From positions 1 through 64,000 of the forward strand of contig CACAIY010000004.1 in NCBI GenBank assembly GCA_902532675.1: a DNA stretch of 64,000 nt, in the 5' to 3' direction. The translations under genes were made by a program, and so were the position numbers. This DNA is from an uncultured SAR86 cluster bacterium (GTDB lineage: Bacteria > Pseudomonadota > Gammaproteobacteria > Magnimaribacterales > Magnimaribacteraceae). Shown piece after piece: positions 32,009-41,074 of the stretch. The notes beneath the pieces were generated by a model that did not search any database, had not been told where the DNA came from, and saw only the letters and a program-made list of their open reading frames with translations. Every line of letters starts with the position of its first letter. The stretch's first letter is position 1.

Positions 32009-32839
32009 ATGAAACTTGAATTTATAGAAATAGAAAAGATCTCAAAACACGTTAGGAAGATTTATTTAAACCGACCAGAAAAAAGAAATGCTTTATGCAA
32101 TCCTTTAAGGCAAGAGCTCTTTCGCAGCCTTGAAGAGCTTGATAATGATAGAGAAGTCAAAGTTATCATAATTGCTGGAAAGGGATCCTGTTTTTGTGCT
32201 GGTTATGACCTTTCTTACAATAACGCGGAAGATTTACCTTTCCATACTAGTAAGACAGATGGGTTTTGGCCTAGGCATGTAACAGATGGCGCTTTTAAGA
32301 TATGGGATTTATCAACACCTGTCATAGCTGAAGTTCATGGCTATTGTTTAGCAGGCGGTACCGAATTAGCTGCATCTTGTGATTTAGTCTATGTAGCTGA
32401 TGATGCAGAAATAGGCTATCCGGTTGTTAGGTCGATGAGCCCTCCAGACAACCAATTCTTTCCTTGGTTAATGGGTATGAGAAGTGCCATGGAAATGATG
32501 CTTACGGGTGAATCTTTATCTGGAGAAGAGGCTGCTTCTCATGGTTTTGCAAATAAGAGTTTTGATAAAAAATCATTATCAGATGAAGTTATAAAGATTG
32601 CTGAGAAAGTAGCTAAAGTACCTTCAGATATTCAAGCTATTAATAAACGTGCAGTTCATAGGCAAATGGAAGCAATGGGAATGAGAAATGGAATTAGAGC
32701 AGGAACAGAGATGCAAGCCTTAGCCATGCATTCAAAATCTACCCAAGAACATTTAAAAGAATTAGCTTCTGGTCTTAAAGAGGCTTTAACTAAGAGAGAT
32801 AAAGAATTTGGTGATTACCGAACTAAAGAAAAAGACTAA
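32009..32839 (+). CDS. Enoyl-CoA hydratase/isomerase-family protein
   Basis: A 276-residue crotonase. The oxyanion-hole motifs are GKGSCFCAGYDL and HGYCLAGGTELAASCDLVYV. The catalytic-Glu region typical of enoyl-CoA hydratase (GLIPGGGGTQ) is replaced by YPVVRSMSPPDNQFF, so a hydratase reaction should not be assumed: dehalogenase, isomerase or thioesterase chemistry occurs in the family. It lies 19 bases after the Rieske gene, and the lipoprotein gene overlaps its 3' end. Confidence 0.85.
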   Translation: MKLEFIEIEKISKHVRKIYLNRPEKRNALCNPLRQELFRSLEELDNDREVKVIIIAGKGSCFCAGYDLSYNNAEDLPFHTSKTDGFWPRHVTDGAFKIWDLSTPVIAEVHGYCLAGGTELAASCDLVYVADDAEIGYPVVRSMSPPDNQFFPWLMGMRSAMEMMLTGESLSGEEAASHGFANKSFDKKSLSDEVIKIAEKVAKVPSDIQAINKRAVHRQMEAMGMRNGIRAGTEMQALAMHSKSTQEHLKELASGLKEALTKRDKEFGDYRTKEKD

Positions 32840-33188
32840 ATATTTAATAGTTCTTCTATTGGTAATCCAAATTTCCTGTTCATCTTCAGAAGAAAATCTA
32901 GGCGCTACTTGGATAGGTCCAGTTGACTTTATGCATGTTACAAAAGATAAGATGGAAATGAGCTATTCAGTAGATGTAATTGGCCAAAAGATGTACTTGG
33001 GTGGATTTTATGAAGTTATAAAGAAAGGAACAGAAACAGTTATCTTTAAAATTAAAGTTACTGACCTTGAGTTTGGCATCAGAGAAGATGGTATATCCTT
33101 TTGTAGAGTATGGGGAACTGTTGATGATTCAGGTATAGAAAGTTATTTATTAGCTCAGGAGTGCTCAGCTGTACAAGACAATGATTAG
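32808..33188 (+). CDS. Small lipoprotein, unknown function
   Basis: A 126-residue protein with a lipoprotein signal: basic start then LIVLLLVIQISC with the lipidated Cys at about residue 24, followed by SSSEE. The mature region is a single beta-rich domain, unrecognised. The start is TTG 32808 or GTG 32811, both inside the crotonase gene; no ATG precedes the signal. It overlaps the convergent SDR gene by 4 bases. Confidence 0.65.
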   Translation: MVITELKKKTKYLIVLLLVIQISCSSSEENLGATWIGPVDFMHVTKDKMEMSYSVDVIGQKMYLGGFYEVIKKGTETVIFKIKVTDLEFGIREDGISFCRVWGTVDDSGIESYLLAQECSAVQDND

Positions 33189-33964
33189 ATTAAACCTTCG
33201 TACGAACCACCATCAAGTTGAATATTTTGTCCAGAAATGTAGCTAGCTTGCTGACTGCATAGAAAAGCACAGGTTGCTCCAAACTCTTCCGGTTTACCAA
33301 ATCTATTAGCTGCAATAGAACTGGCAATTTGAGACCTTGCTTCATCTCTAGAAATATTCTGATTTTTCATGAGCATTTCTGTCATGAATACTTGCCTATC
33401 AGTGTCAAATCTTTCAGGCAAAAGATTATTAATTGTGACGTTATGTTTGGCAACATCCTTCGATATACCCTTAGAAAATGCTGTAAGCCCTGTTCTGGCC
33501 GAAGTTGAAAGTGACATCATAGGATGAGGTGATTTAACCATTGCAGAAGTAATGTTAACAATTCTTCCAAAATTTCTTTTTGTCATTCCAGGAAGCAATT
33601 CTTTGATCATGAAGATTGCTGACAACATATTTGCTTCTAAAGCTTTGAACCAATCATCTTTATTTGTATCTAAGAAGTTAACTGGAGGAGGGCCGCTATT
33701 ATTGTTTATTAAGATATCAGGCTCTGGGCAGTTTTTTATAATAAGTTTTCTTCCTTCTTCAGTATTCAGATCAGCCACTACCATGGATATATTGTTTTTA
33801 TCTATTTTTGATAGTTCCCTATAGGTTTCGGTTAATGTTTCCTCTCCTCTAGCATTTATAAGGACAGAAACACCTTCTTCTAATAATGCTTTAGCACAAG
33901 CTCTTCCTAGTCCTTTAGAAGAAGCACAAACAATTGCTTTTTTTCCTTTTATTGCTAAATCCAT
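33185..33964 (-). CDS. SDR-fold protein lacking catalytic Tyr/Lys (BKR-like)
   Basis: A 259-residue short-chain dehydrogenase-fold protein. The cofactor motif ASSKGLGRA and NNNSGPPP are present. Counting from active-site Ser140, the Tyr position is Ser153 and the Lys position is Arg157 (segment SLSTSARTGL). A known subgroup annotated as beta-ketoacyl-ACP reductase-like lacks the same residues and has a similar GPPP motif. A reductase with altered chemistry, or a non-catalytic role, is possible. It is first from the left of the minus-strand catabolic block. Confidence 0.85.
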   Translation of the reverse strand: MDLAIKGKKAIVCASSKGLGRACAKALLEEGVSVLINARGEETLTETYRELSKIDKNNISMVVADLNTEEGRKLIIKNCPEPDILINNNSGPPPVNFLDTNKDDWFKALEANMLSAIFMIKELLPGMTKRNFGRIVNITSAMVKSPHPMMSLSTSARTGLTAFSKGISKDVAKHNVTINNLLPERFDTDRQVFMTEMLMKNQNISRDEARSQIASSIAANRFGKPEEFGATCAFLCSQQASYISGQNIQLDGGSYEGLI

Positions 33965-33980
33965 AAAAACAGTTAAATAT

Positions 33981-35492
33981 TTAGATTCTTTTTCTTAAAT
34001 CATCAATTAATTGCTCTAACGATACCTTATTTGAACTACATCCAAAAATATATTTATCTGGTCGGATTAAAAAGACCTCTCCCAAATCTAAAACCTTTTT
34101 AACCCAATGATTTTGACTTATGTAGTGTTCATCTAAAATCACAAAAGTACATCCAATATCTTGTAAGAATTTTTTATCTTGTTTACCAATTGAAATCTTA
34201 TCTTTTGAAATTAAAGTAAAACTATTTCCTAGAATTTCATCTTCTCTTTTAAAGACTTCATTATTTTTATATATAAGTGGCTGGGGAAAGAGATGTCCTG
34301 AATTCATTGATTCATCTGCTTTTCCTCCGTAAAAAAGGCCTTCATCTAGGCCAGGTAAAACAAAAGATCCATAGCCTTTAGCTACCAGAACATCAGGGAC
34401 TTTACTTGGGTCATCTGTCTTGGCATATGCTTCCATTAGCTCTCCAATGCCAGCTGAATTTTCAACTACAAACTTAGCATGAGGCTTTCTTTCTTTTTGA
34501 TAAGTATTTAACAATTTATGATCCAAATTATTTTGGATTGTTAAAGCAATCTTCCAATAAACATTCATTGCATCTCTGTAACCAGACATCATTCCTTCTC
34601 CCATGAAGGGTGGAGCTTGGTGCGCTGCATCCCCAATTAAAAAACTTCTACCTTTATTTAGCTTCTCGGCAATTACAGAATGAAATTGGTAAACAGCTTT
34701 TCTAACTATCTGATATTGATCTGGCTGTAACCATCTTTTTATTAGATTTTGAATTTTCTCATCATCTAAAAAATCATTTTTATTATCGCTTTCATTTATC
34801 ATAAATTCCCATCTTCTGAAGGGCAGGTGAGATGGTATATAAGTACATAGCCTTTCTGGATCACAAATCTGCAACGCCCTGTTATCTAATTGATTTTTTC
34901 CCTTAAGTTTAACGTCTACAACAACCCAATCTTGATTGTAATTTAGATCTTCTTGAGATATTTCTAATAAGCTTCTTACAGAGCTAGCCCCACCGTCTGA
35001 TCCTATTAAATATTTAGACGAGAATTGAAAGTCTTTTTTATTCTTTAAATCTTTAATACAAACATTAACGTGTGTTTCTTCGTTCTTTAAGTCAATTAAT
35101 TCATGTTCCAATAGTATTGTTACTTTTGTTCTGCGTAATTCATCCCTCATTGCTTGGTCAGTAAGCGGTTGATGAAACATTCTAGAAGGTGCCCAGCCAT
35201 TAGAAGTTATGACATCTTCTATATCGAGAACGCCACCAATTACCTCAAGATTTTTATTAACAAACGCCGCCCCACCTAATTTAGTGCTATTTTTTAGATA
35301 TATATCTTCTATATTAGCTGCTTGAGCTATACGCAATCCTTCGTCGCTTATTGTTACTGCTCTAGGTAAAGAATAAATTTCATTTTCTTTATCAATGGCT
35401 AACACCTTTAAACCGCTTTCTTCTAGAAGAAGCGCAGTAAGACTTCCTACAGGGCCAAGACCGACAATAATTACATCAAAGTCTTGATTCAT
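33981..35492 (-). CDS. FAD-dependent aromatic hydroxylase, MhpA-like
   Basis: A 503-residue class A flavin monooxygenase like 3-(3-hydroxyphenyl)propionate hydroxylase. FAD motifs are GLGPVGS near the start and LIGDAAHQAPPFMGEGMMSGYRDA. The middle DG-type motif is LIGSDGGAS. Such enzymes hydroxylate a phenol to a catechol for ring opening. A VOC protein with extradiol-type ligands and a FAH hydrolase are two and three genes away. The real substrate is unknown. Length is slightly under E. coli MhpA (about 550). Confidence 0.85.
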   Translation of the reverse strand: MNQDFDVIIVGLGPVGSLTALLLEESGLKVLAIDKENEIYSLPRAVTISDEGLRIAQAANIEDIYLKNSTKLGGAAFVNKNLEVIGGVLDIEDVITSNGWAPSRMFHQPLTDQAMRDELRRTKVTILLEHELIDLKNEETHVNVCIKDLKNKKDFQFSSKYLIGSDGGASSVRSLLEISQEDLNYNQDWVVVDVKLKGKNQLDNRALQICDPERLCTYIPSHLPFRRWEFMINESDNKNDFLDDEKIQNLIKRWLQPDQYQIVRKAVYQFHSVIAEKLNKGRSFLIGDAAHQAPPFMGEGMMSGYRDAMNVYWKIALTIQNNLDHKLLNTYQKERKPHAKFVVENSAGIGELMEAYAKTDDPSKVPDVLVAKGYGSFVLPGLDEGLFYGGKADESMNSGHLFPQPLIYKNNEVFKREDEILGNSFTLISKDKISIGKQDKKFLQDIGCTFVILDEHYISQNHWVKKVLDLGEVFLIRPDKYIFGCSSNKVSLEQLIDDLRKRI

Positions 35493-35552
35493 GTATTGTA
35501 TTTAAGCTGTATTAAGATTTTGTAACACTAATTGAACAGCCAGAGATTTGAT

Positions 35553-36326
35553 TTATATAATTAAATGATGCCCGCCATCCATCAACATAGTCTCTCCTGT
35601 TACCACTTTTGAGACATCTATAAAATTATAAATACCGTCAGCAACTTGTTCAGGGGTAACTGTTAATCCTAGTGGTGTGTTCTTGGTTAGATTCTCATGG
35701 GCAGCTTTATACATTTCATCACCCATACCTTTTCTTAGCCACTCTCCTTGTATGAAGCCTGGACAAATAGCGTTAACTCTAATAGGTCCGAGGTTTCTTG
35801 CCATTGATTTAGTCATGGTGTTTAAAGCACCTTTAGAAGAAGCATAAGCTAAGCAGCTTCCTATGCCTTTGATACCTGCTATAGAAGATATATTAACAAC
35901 ACTAGGATTATCGCTCTTTAATAGCAATTCTTTACAGGCCCTTACCATCTGAAAAGGACCGACAACATTAACCTTGTATATGTGCAAGAAGTCTTCAGCA
36001 TCCAAACCTTCTAAGTCGCCATGGTTGAATACAAATTTAGTTGTCCCAGCATTGTTAACTAGAGCATCAATTCTACCCCATTTTTTAACAGTTTCTTCTG
36101 ATGTTTTTCTACATGCGTTATCATCAGAAACATCTGCAGATAAAGCTATTGCCTCAACCCCTAATGCTTCGCACTCCTTCACCACTGCATCAGCATCTTC
36201 TATAGAACTTGTGCAAGTAATTGTTATGTTCCATCCTTTTGATGCCAGCAACCTAGCTGTAGCAGCACCTACGCCTCTACTTCCACCAGTTATTATCGCT
36301 ACCGGATTTGGTGATTTATCATTCAT
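35553..36326 (-). CDS. Short-chain dehydrogenase/reductase
   Basis: A 257-residue classical SDR. Cofactor motif GGSRGVGA, NNAGTT, catalytic Ser in NISSIAG, Tyr/Lys in YASSKGAL, and C-terminal MLMDGGHHL. Substrate is unknown. It is inside the minus-strand block between the flavin hydroxylase and the VOC protein, 14 bases from the latter. Confidence 0.88.
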   Translation of the reverse strand: MNDKSPNPVAIITGGSRGVGAATARLLASKGWNITITCTSSIEDADAVVKECEALGVEAIALSADVSDDNACRKTSEETVKKWGRIDALVNNAGTTKFVFNHGDLEGLDAEDFLHIYKVNVVGPFQMVRACKELLLKSDNPSVVNISSIAGIKGIGSCLAYASSKGALNTMTKSMARNLGPIRVNAICPGFIQGEWLRKGMGDEMYKAAHENLTKNTPLGLTVTPEQVADGIYNFIDVSKVVTGETMLMDGGHHLII

Positions 36327-36340
36327 AATTTATCCCTTCT

Positions 36341-36865
36341 TTATTTTCTGTTAACAAACTCTTTAGTGCTTTCTTCTCTTTTAATAAAACTTGGCTCGTC
36401 TTTAAAGGTCTCTTCAACCCATTCAAGAGCTTCTTTTTCATTCAACTCAGGATCCCAAGGTATACCTTGTGGCTGTTCTACATCCCAAGGTGTATCAATA
36501 AAAATCTCTAAACCGTTTTTTTCTGGATCACTAAAGTAGAAAGAAAGTGCATTACCATGACAGAGAGGTAAATAATCATGATTTACTGAATCAAGTTTTT
36601 CTTTAACTTCTTTTAATTCACTATAAGTTTCAACTCTAAAAGAAAGATGATTTAAAGATGTTTGAGCTCCAACTTCTTCTCTTCCTAATACAAAAGCAAG
36701 TTGATGATGCTCATTAGGATTCTGACTAATAAAAATGATTTCAGGACCATTTTCTACTATAGGGCCTCTATCCGTAATTTTAAAGCCCAAAGTATTAGTG
36801 TAAAAATTTAATATTTTTTCTCTATCTTTAATATTTAAAACTGTATGCGACCAATCTAATTTCAT
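36341..36865 (-). CDS. VOC protein, extradiol (catechol) dioxygenase-like
   Basis: A 174-residue single-module VOC protein. Candidate iron ligands are His7 (DWSHTVLNI), the His in LNHLSFRV (about residue 73) and the Glu in NGLEIFID (about 119). This His-His-Glu order is that of type I extradiol ring-cleavage dioxygenases and of metal glyoxalases. Neighbours (flavin hydroxylase, FAH hydrolase) make ring cleavage an attractive reading, but a one-module protein could equally be a non-dioxygenase VOC enzyme. Confidence 0.75.
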   Translation of the reverse strand: MKLDWSHTVLNIKDREKILNFYTNTLGFKITDRGPIVENGPEIIFISQNPNEHHQLAFVLGREEVGAQTSLNHLSFRVETYSELKEVKEKLDSVNHDYLPLCHGNALSFYFSDPEKNGLEIFIDTPWDVEQPQGIPWDPELNEKEALEWVEETFKDEPSFIKREESTKEFVNRK

Positions 36866-36891
36866 AACTTTAAGTGTTTATAGTATTTTCA

Positions 36892-37761
36892 TTATGACTT
36901 ATTAACACCAGAATGATCCGATATTCTTTTACAATCATTTTTTAAAGTTCCTAAGCCTTCAATGCTAGTTCTTAAAACATCCCCATCTTTCAAGAATTTA
37001 CCTTCCATAACTCCGACCCCTCCTGGAGTTCCAGTAAAAATAACATCTCCTGTATTAAGTGTCACAATTTCAGATAAATAAGAGATAATTGAGGGTATAT
37101 CAAAAATAAGATCATTTGTATTATCCTTTTGCCTTACTTCTTGGTTTACTTTACATTCAATCTGCAAACTTTCTTTATTTTGCAGACTATCAGGTGAGAC
37201 TAAATAGGGACCCATTGGACCAAAAGTATCAAATGATTTTCCGAGATTAAATTGTGGAGGTTTAGAAGAAAATTGGACTGTTCTATCTGATATGTCTTGC
37301 CCTACACATAATCCAGCTACGTGGTTCCAAGCTTTATCTTTTAGAATATCTTTACCAGGCTGACCTATTACTACTACTAATTCAGCCTCATAATCTACAT
37401 GATCACTTCTCATTTCTATCGTAGAATTCGGTCCAACTAAACAAGTAGTGTGTTTAGTGAAAACCATGGGCACAGACGGTATATCCATGCCGGCTTCTTC
37501 GGCATGATTTCTGTAATTTAAGCCAACCGCGTAACAATTCTTAGGCGCTGATATAGGGGCATCAATTTTTACATCATGCAACAATCCTGTAGGTTCAGAT
37601 TTTGACAGATCTTCACTTAATTCACTAAGGCCAACTAAGTTAGTTAAAGCATTAGAGGTGTCATTATCAAATTTACCATTAGAGATAGTCTCTAGATCAT
37701 AATAATTTTCACCGTCTACTAACGCAGCCCTGCCTTCAATGTTTGCTAGTTTAAAACTCAT
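36892..37761 (-). CDS. Fumarylacetoacetate hydrolase-family protein
   Basis: A 289-residue FAH-family protein with metal-binding residues in YEAELVVVIG and GQDISDRT, and the opening CYAVGLNYRNHAEEAG. The family includes fumarylpyruvate hydrolase, 2-oxohepta-3-ene-dioate hydratase/decarboxylases and acylpyruvases, which process ring-cleavage products. The frame is open to 37824, but ATG 37761 follows AGGAAAC and begins MSFKLANIEGRAALVDG, so I use it. It lies 26 bases before the VOC gene on the same strand. Confidence 0.87.
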   Translation of the reverse strand: MSFKLANIEGRAALVDGENYYDLETISNGKFDNDTSNALTNLVGLSELSEDLSKSEPTGLLHDVKIDAPISAPKNCYAVGLNYRNHAEEAGMDIPSVPMVFTKHTTCLVGPNSTIEMRSDHVDYEAELVVVIGQPGKDILKDKAWNHVAGLCVGQDISDRTVQFSSKPPQFNLGKSFDTFGPMGPYLVSPDSLQNKESLQIECKVNQEVRQKDNTNDLIFDIPSIISYLSEIVTLNTGDVIFTGTPGGVGVMEGKFLKDGDVLRTSIEGLGTLKNDCKRISDHSGVNKS

Positions 37762-37814
37762 TTTTTGTTTCCTTTTGTGATTATATTTTATTCTAGAGAT
37801 TTTATAAGCTGAAT

Positions 37815-38723
37815 ATGAGAGCATATCTAAATTCTATGGAAAGAAAAGAATTTATAAATAGCAAAGGGGAGCAATTTTCATACTTAAGCGATGAAAGTGA
37901 TCAGAATGATGTTAATTTTGTTTTTTTTCATGCAACTGGTTTCAATGCTCAAACCTATGAACTATTACTTGAAGCACTAAATAAAAAAAGCCATTCAAAA
38001 ATAAACTTGTATGCTTTAGATCAAAGAGGGCATGGATTTAGCAAAGCCAGGTCTGTCCCCTCTGAACTAAATTCTTGGTCTGTCTTTTTAGAAGATGGAT
38101 TAGAATTTATTGATTCCTTATCAGGAAAAATAATATGTTCTGGACATTCCATGGGTTCTATAATTGCTGCAAAAATTGCTTCACTTAGAGACAAAAGAGT
38201 GCAGAAATTATTTATGATTGAACCTGTTTTATATAGTCGCTGGGAATCTTTCAAATTTTCATTAATGTCAAATTTGAAGATAAATAGAAAATTGGATATA
38301 GCATCTGGTGCTGCGAAAAGAAGAAGAGAGTTTGAAAGCCTAGAATATGCACTTTCTTCTTATAAAGGCAGAGGTGCATTTGCAACTTGGGGTGATGAAT
38401 GGATTTCAAGTTATTTATTAGGAGGTACGGAAGAAACTAAAGATGGAAACATCCAATTAACTTGTGCTCCAGATTGGGAAAGTGCTACTTTTAGAGCATC
38501 CTCAATGGATACTTGGAAGTATCTTAAGAAAATAAAAATACCATCTGAGGTAGTGTATGCAGAAGCTAGTCATACGTATTCACCGAGAGCTAGGAAAGAA
38601 ATAGACAGATTAGGAAAAAACTGGAATTGTAAATGTTACGACGACGCAACTCATTTCTTGCCTATGGAAAAGTCTGACTCTGTAACTGAAGATATTATTA
38701 AATATATTAAAGACTTTTTATAA
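37815..38723 (+). CDS. Alpha/beta-fold hydrolase
   Basis: A 302-residue alpha/beta hydrolase. The nucleophile elbow is GHSMGS, the oxyanion region FFHATGFNAQ, and the catalytic His near the C-terminus is in DATHFLPME. Such proteins include C-C hydrolases of meta-cleavage routes and lactonases. Its divergent place next to the FAH gene fits, but no substrate can be assigned. The start may be ATG 37815 or 37836. The 3' end overlaps the haloalkane dehalogenase by 17 bases. Confidence 0.82.
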   Translation: MRAYLNSMERKEFINSKGEQFSYLSDESDQNDVNFVFFHATGFNAQTYELLLEALNKKSHSKINLYALDQRGHGFSKARSVPSELNSWSVFLEDGLEFIDSLSGKIICSGHSMGSIIAAKIASLRDKRVQKLFMIEPVLYSRWESFKFSLMSNLKINRKLDIASGAAKRRREFESLEYALSSYKGRGAFATWGDEWISSYLLGGTEETKDGNIQLTCAPDWESATFRASSMDTWKYLKKIKIPSEVVYAEASHTYSPRARKEIDRLGKNWNCKCYDDATHFLPMEKSDSVTEDIIKYIKDFL

Positions 38724-39570
38724 ATTCATTTAATGCCGAGCCTATTTCATCTGCAGAATCTTCTTGGACAAAGTGGTTTCCTTTAACCGTAATTTCTTTT
38801 TGGTTCTTCCAACTTCTTACAAATTCTCGTTGATCTCCTGTCAGAATAGTTCCAGGGTCTGCATTGATAAACAATTTAGGAATTTCAGAATTTTTATGAA
38901 AATCAGCATTTTTTGTTACTTCATCTACAACTTCTTTTGGTTCTCCATCTAGAGGAATTTGTCTTGGCCAGGTAAGAGTAGGGCGTCTATCTTCACCAGA
39001 GTTTATGAAAGGTCTTATGTACTCTTCTTTTTCTTCATCTGAGTAACCAGAGACTGAATCACCTAATAATATTCTTTCTACAAAGAAGTTTTTTTCAAGA
39101 ACAAGTTCTTCGCCTGCTTCAGATCTAAAAAGTCCAAATATCTTCGTAGCTGCATCTGGCCATTGATCCCAAGTAAGAGGCATTACTATGGCTTCCATAT
39201 AAGTTATGGATTTAATTCTATTTGGATTTTCTCTTGCAAATTGAAATCCCATTGCAGAACCCCAATCGTGAATGACTAAATGTATTGAATCTTCCAGATC
39301 TAATTTATCCATCAAACCAGTTAAATATTTATATTGACCATGATATTTGTAGCCTGGATTATCCTCTCCATCTAATTTTTCAGAATCTCCCATTCCTATC
39401 AGGTCGGGTATAACTATTCTATTTGTATCTTCTACATGAGGGGCAATGTTTCTCCATAAGTATGATGAAGTTGGATTTCCGTGAAGAAAGAGGACAGTAT
39501 CACCGGACCCTTCATCAACGTAGGCCATTTGTTTTCCATTCACATCTATAAATTTTTTTACGTATTTCAT
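38707..39570 (-). CDS. Haloalkane dehalogenase (HLD-II type)
   Basis: A 287-residue haloalkane dehalogenase of the LinB/DhaA branch. The catalytic set can be placed fully: nucleophile Asp102 and Trp103 (HDWGSAMG), Asn32 (HGNPTSSYLWRN), acid Glu126 (YMEAI) and base His266 (KGNHFVQED). Asn32 and Trp103 form the halide site of HLD-II enzymes. The enzyme replaces a C-halogen bond by C-OH with no cofactor. It lies 17 bases from the amidase on the minus strand. Confidence 0.9.
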   Translation of the reverse strand: MKYVKKFIDVNGKQMAYVDEGSGDTVLFLHGNPTSSYLWRNIAPHVEDTNRIVIPDLIGMGDSEKLDGEDNPGYKYHGQYKYLTGLMDKLDLEDSIHLVIHDWGSAMGFQFARENPNRIKSITYMEAIVMPLTWDQWPDAATKIFGLFRSEAGEELVLEKNFFVERILLGDSVSGYSDEEKEEYIRPFINSGEDRRPTLTWPRQIPLDGEPKEVVDEVTKNADFHKNSEIPKLFINADPGTILTGDQREFVRSWKNQKEITVKGNHFVQEDSADEIGSALNEFIKSL

Positions 39571-39587
39571 TTGTTTATTTATTATGA

Positions 39588-41072
39588 TTAAACATAGTTA
39601 GGAGGTGCTACGTATCCTCCTATCTCTTCAGCTATCAGTCTTGAAAACTCGATTGTTTTATAATCTTGAAATGCGCCGCTTACAGCCTGAACACCAATTG
39701 GCAAACCATCACTTGATGGTCCTGTAGGGAAAACAGTGCTTGGCAAATACGAGTTAACGATTATGCCAGACCAGAATATTTGTTGAAAATAAGGCTGCTC
39801 TTGATTGTTTACCATCAAAGTTCTTTCGCTAAATTTTCTTTGATCGTGTTCAAATGCAGTAACTGCCATTTGAGGACAAAGCAAGATATCCCATTCTTCA
39901 AAGAATTCTTTCCAAGCTATTTTTAATTTTTCTCTTTGATAGTTTGCTTTAAGCCAGTTAGCGTGAGACAAAACAGCTCCTCTAGCTGACGCTGCTTCGA
40001 ATAGTGCAGTTTTATCTCCCAGAACTGCAGCATCGGATGTCATTTGAGATTCATCCAATTTTTCTACCATTTTTTGTATTTTAGCTCTCTCTTCGTCTCC
40101 CATACCTGCAGCCATTACTGACTGAAGAAGTAATTGATAATTTGCATGTGCAAAAGTTGGATCAAAATTTGGCCTTGCATCAAAAGAAACTTTTGCACCT
40201 AATTTTGCTAACGTTTCTCCTACTTGAGTTGTTCGTTCTTCAATTTCATTTGATACGGGAGCTACTTCGTCTGTTGCCCAAACAGCCACCTTTAGTTCTT
40301 TTAGGCTTTTAAAATTCGGTTTAGGGAGTTGTAGTTTCCAACCCATGGCTTCTCTTTTTGCAGGTCCTGCCATTATATCTAGGGCACATTTCAAGTCTTC
40401 TGCGCTTCTAGCTAATGGGCCACAAACAGATAGATCTGAATCAGGAACATTAGATATTAATTCATGTCCTGTTTGAGGAATTATTCCATGGGTAGGTTTA
40501 TGTCCATAAACTCCACAAAAATGTGCAGGATTTCTAATTGATCCCCCAATATCAGAACCAGCCTCTAATCCTGTAAAACCGGCTGCCAAAGCAGCTGCAC
40601 TTCCACCAGACGAACCACCAGGTATCCTTTCTAAATTCCAAGGGTTATTGGTAGTTCCATAAATTGAATTAAAACTCTGGAAGTCAGCTAAATCTAATGG
40701 AACATTAGTTTTTCCCATGAAATGCGCTCCTGCTTCCCTAAATCTTCTTACCGCCAATCCATCCGATTTTGCTGTATTCTCTTTAAAAGCTTCATTTCCC
40801 CAAGTAGTTTTTTGGCCTTCTATCGCATAAGACTCTTTTATGGTCATTGGGATTCCATGTAATGATCCTAAATCTTCACCTTTAGATAGCGCAATATCTG
40901 CTTTTTCTGCATCTTGAATCGCTCTTTCAAACATTCTTATGACTACTGAATTAATATCTCCATCAAGTTTTTCAATTCGATCGATATACATTTGCGTAAG
41001 CTCTTTAGAGCTCACTTCTTTAGATTTAATTTTGTTAGCTAAATCGGTAGCTGATAATTGATAAATTTCCAT
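39588..41072 (-). CDS. Amidase signature-family hydrolase
   Basis: A 494-residue amidase. The Ser-cisSer-Lys triad is readable: Lys in MTIKESYAIEG, cis-Ser in the GGSSGGSAAALAAG box and nucleophile Ser in GSDIGGSIRNPAH. Members hydrolyse carboxylic amides, including aryl and fatty acid amides. Length fits a stand-alone amidase rather than GatA. It is 2 bases downstream of an SDR gene in the minus-strand operon. Confidence 0.9.
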   Translation of the reverse strand: MEIYQLSATDLANKIKSKEVSSKELTQMYIDRIEKLDGDINSVVIRMFERAIQDAEKADIALSKGEDLGSLHGIPMTIKESYAIEGQKTTWGNEAFKENTAKSDGLAVRRFREAGAHFMGKTNVPLDLADFQSFNSIYGTTNNPWNLERIPGGSSGGSAAALAAGFTGLEAGSDIGGSIRNPAHFCGVYGHKPTHGIIPQTGHELISNVPDSDLSVCGPLARSAEDLKCALDIMAGPAKREAMGWKLQLPKPNFKSLKELKVAVWATDEVAPVSNEIEERTTQVGETLAKLGAKVSFDARPNFDPTFAHANYQLLLQSVMAAGMGDEERAKIQKMVEKLDESQMTSDAAVLGDKTALFEAASARGAVLSHANWLKANYQREKLKIAWKEFFEEWDILLCPQMAVTAFEHDQRKFSERTLMVNNQEQPYFQQIFWSGIIVNSYLPSTVFPTGPSSDGLPIGVQAVSGAFQDYKTIEFSRLIAEEIGGYVAPPNYV

Positions 41073-41074
41073 GT

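Noticed and set aside
35974..36354. 126-codon plus-strand frame across an SDR gene
   Set aside because: Antisense shadow of an intact SDR with NAD motif and catalytic Tyr/Lys.
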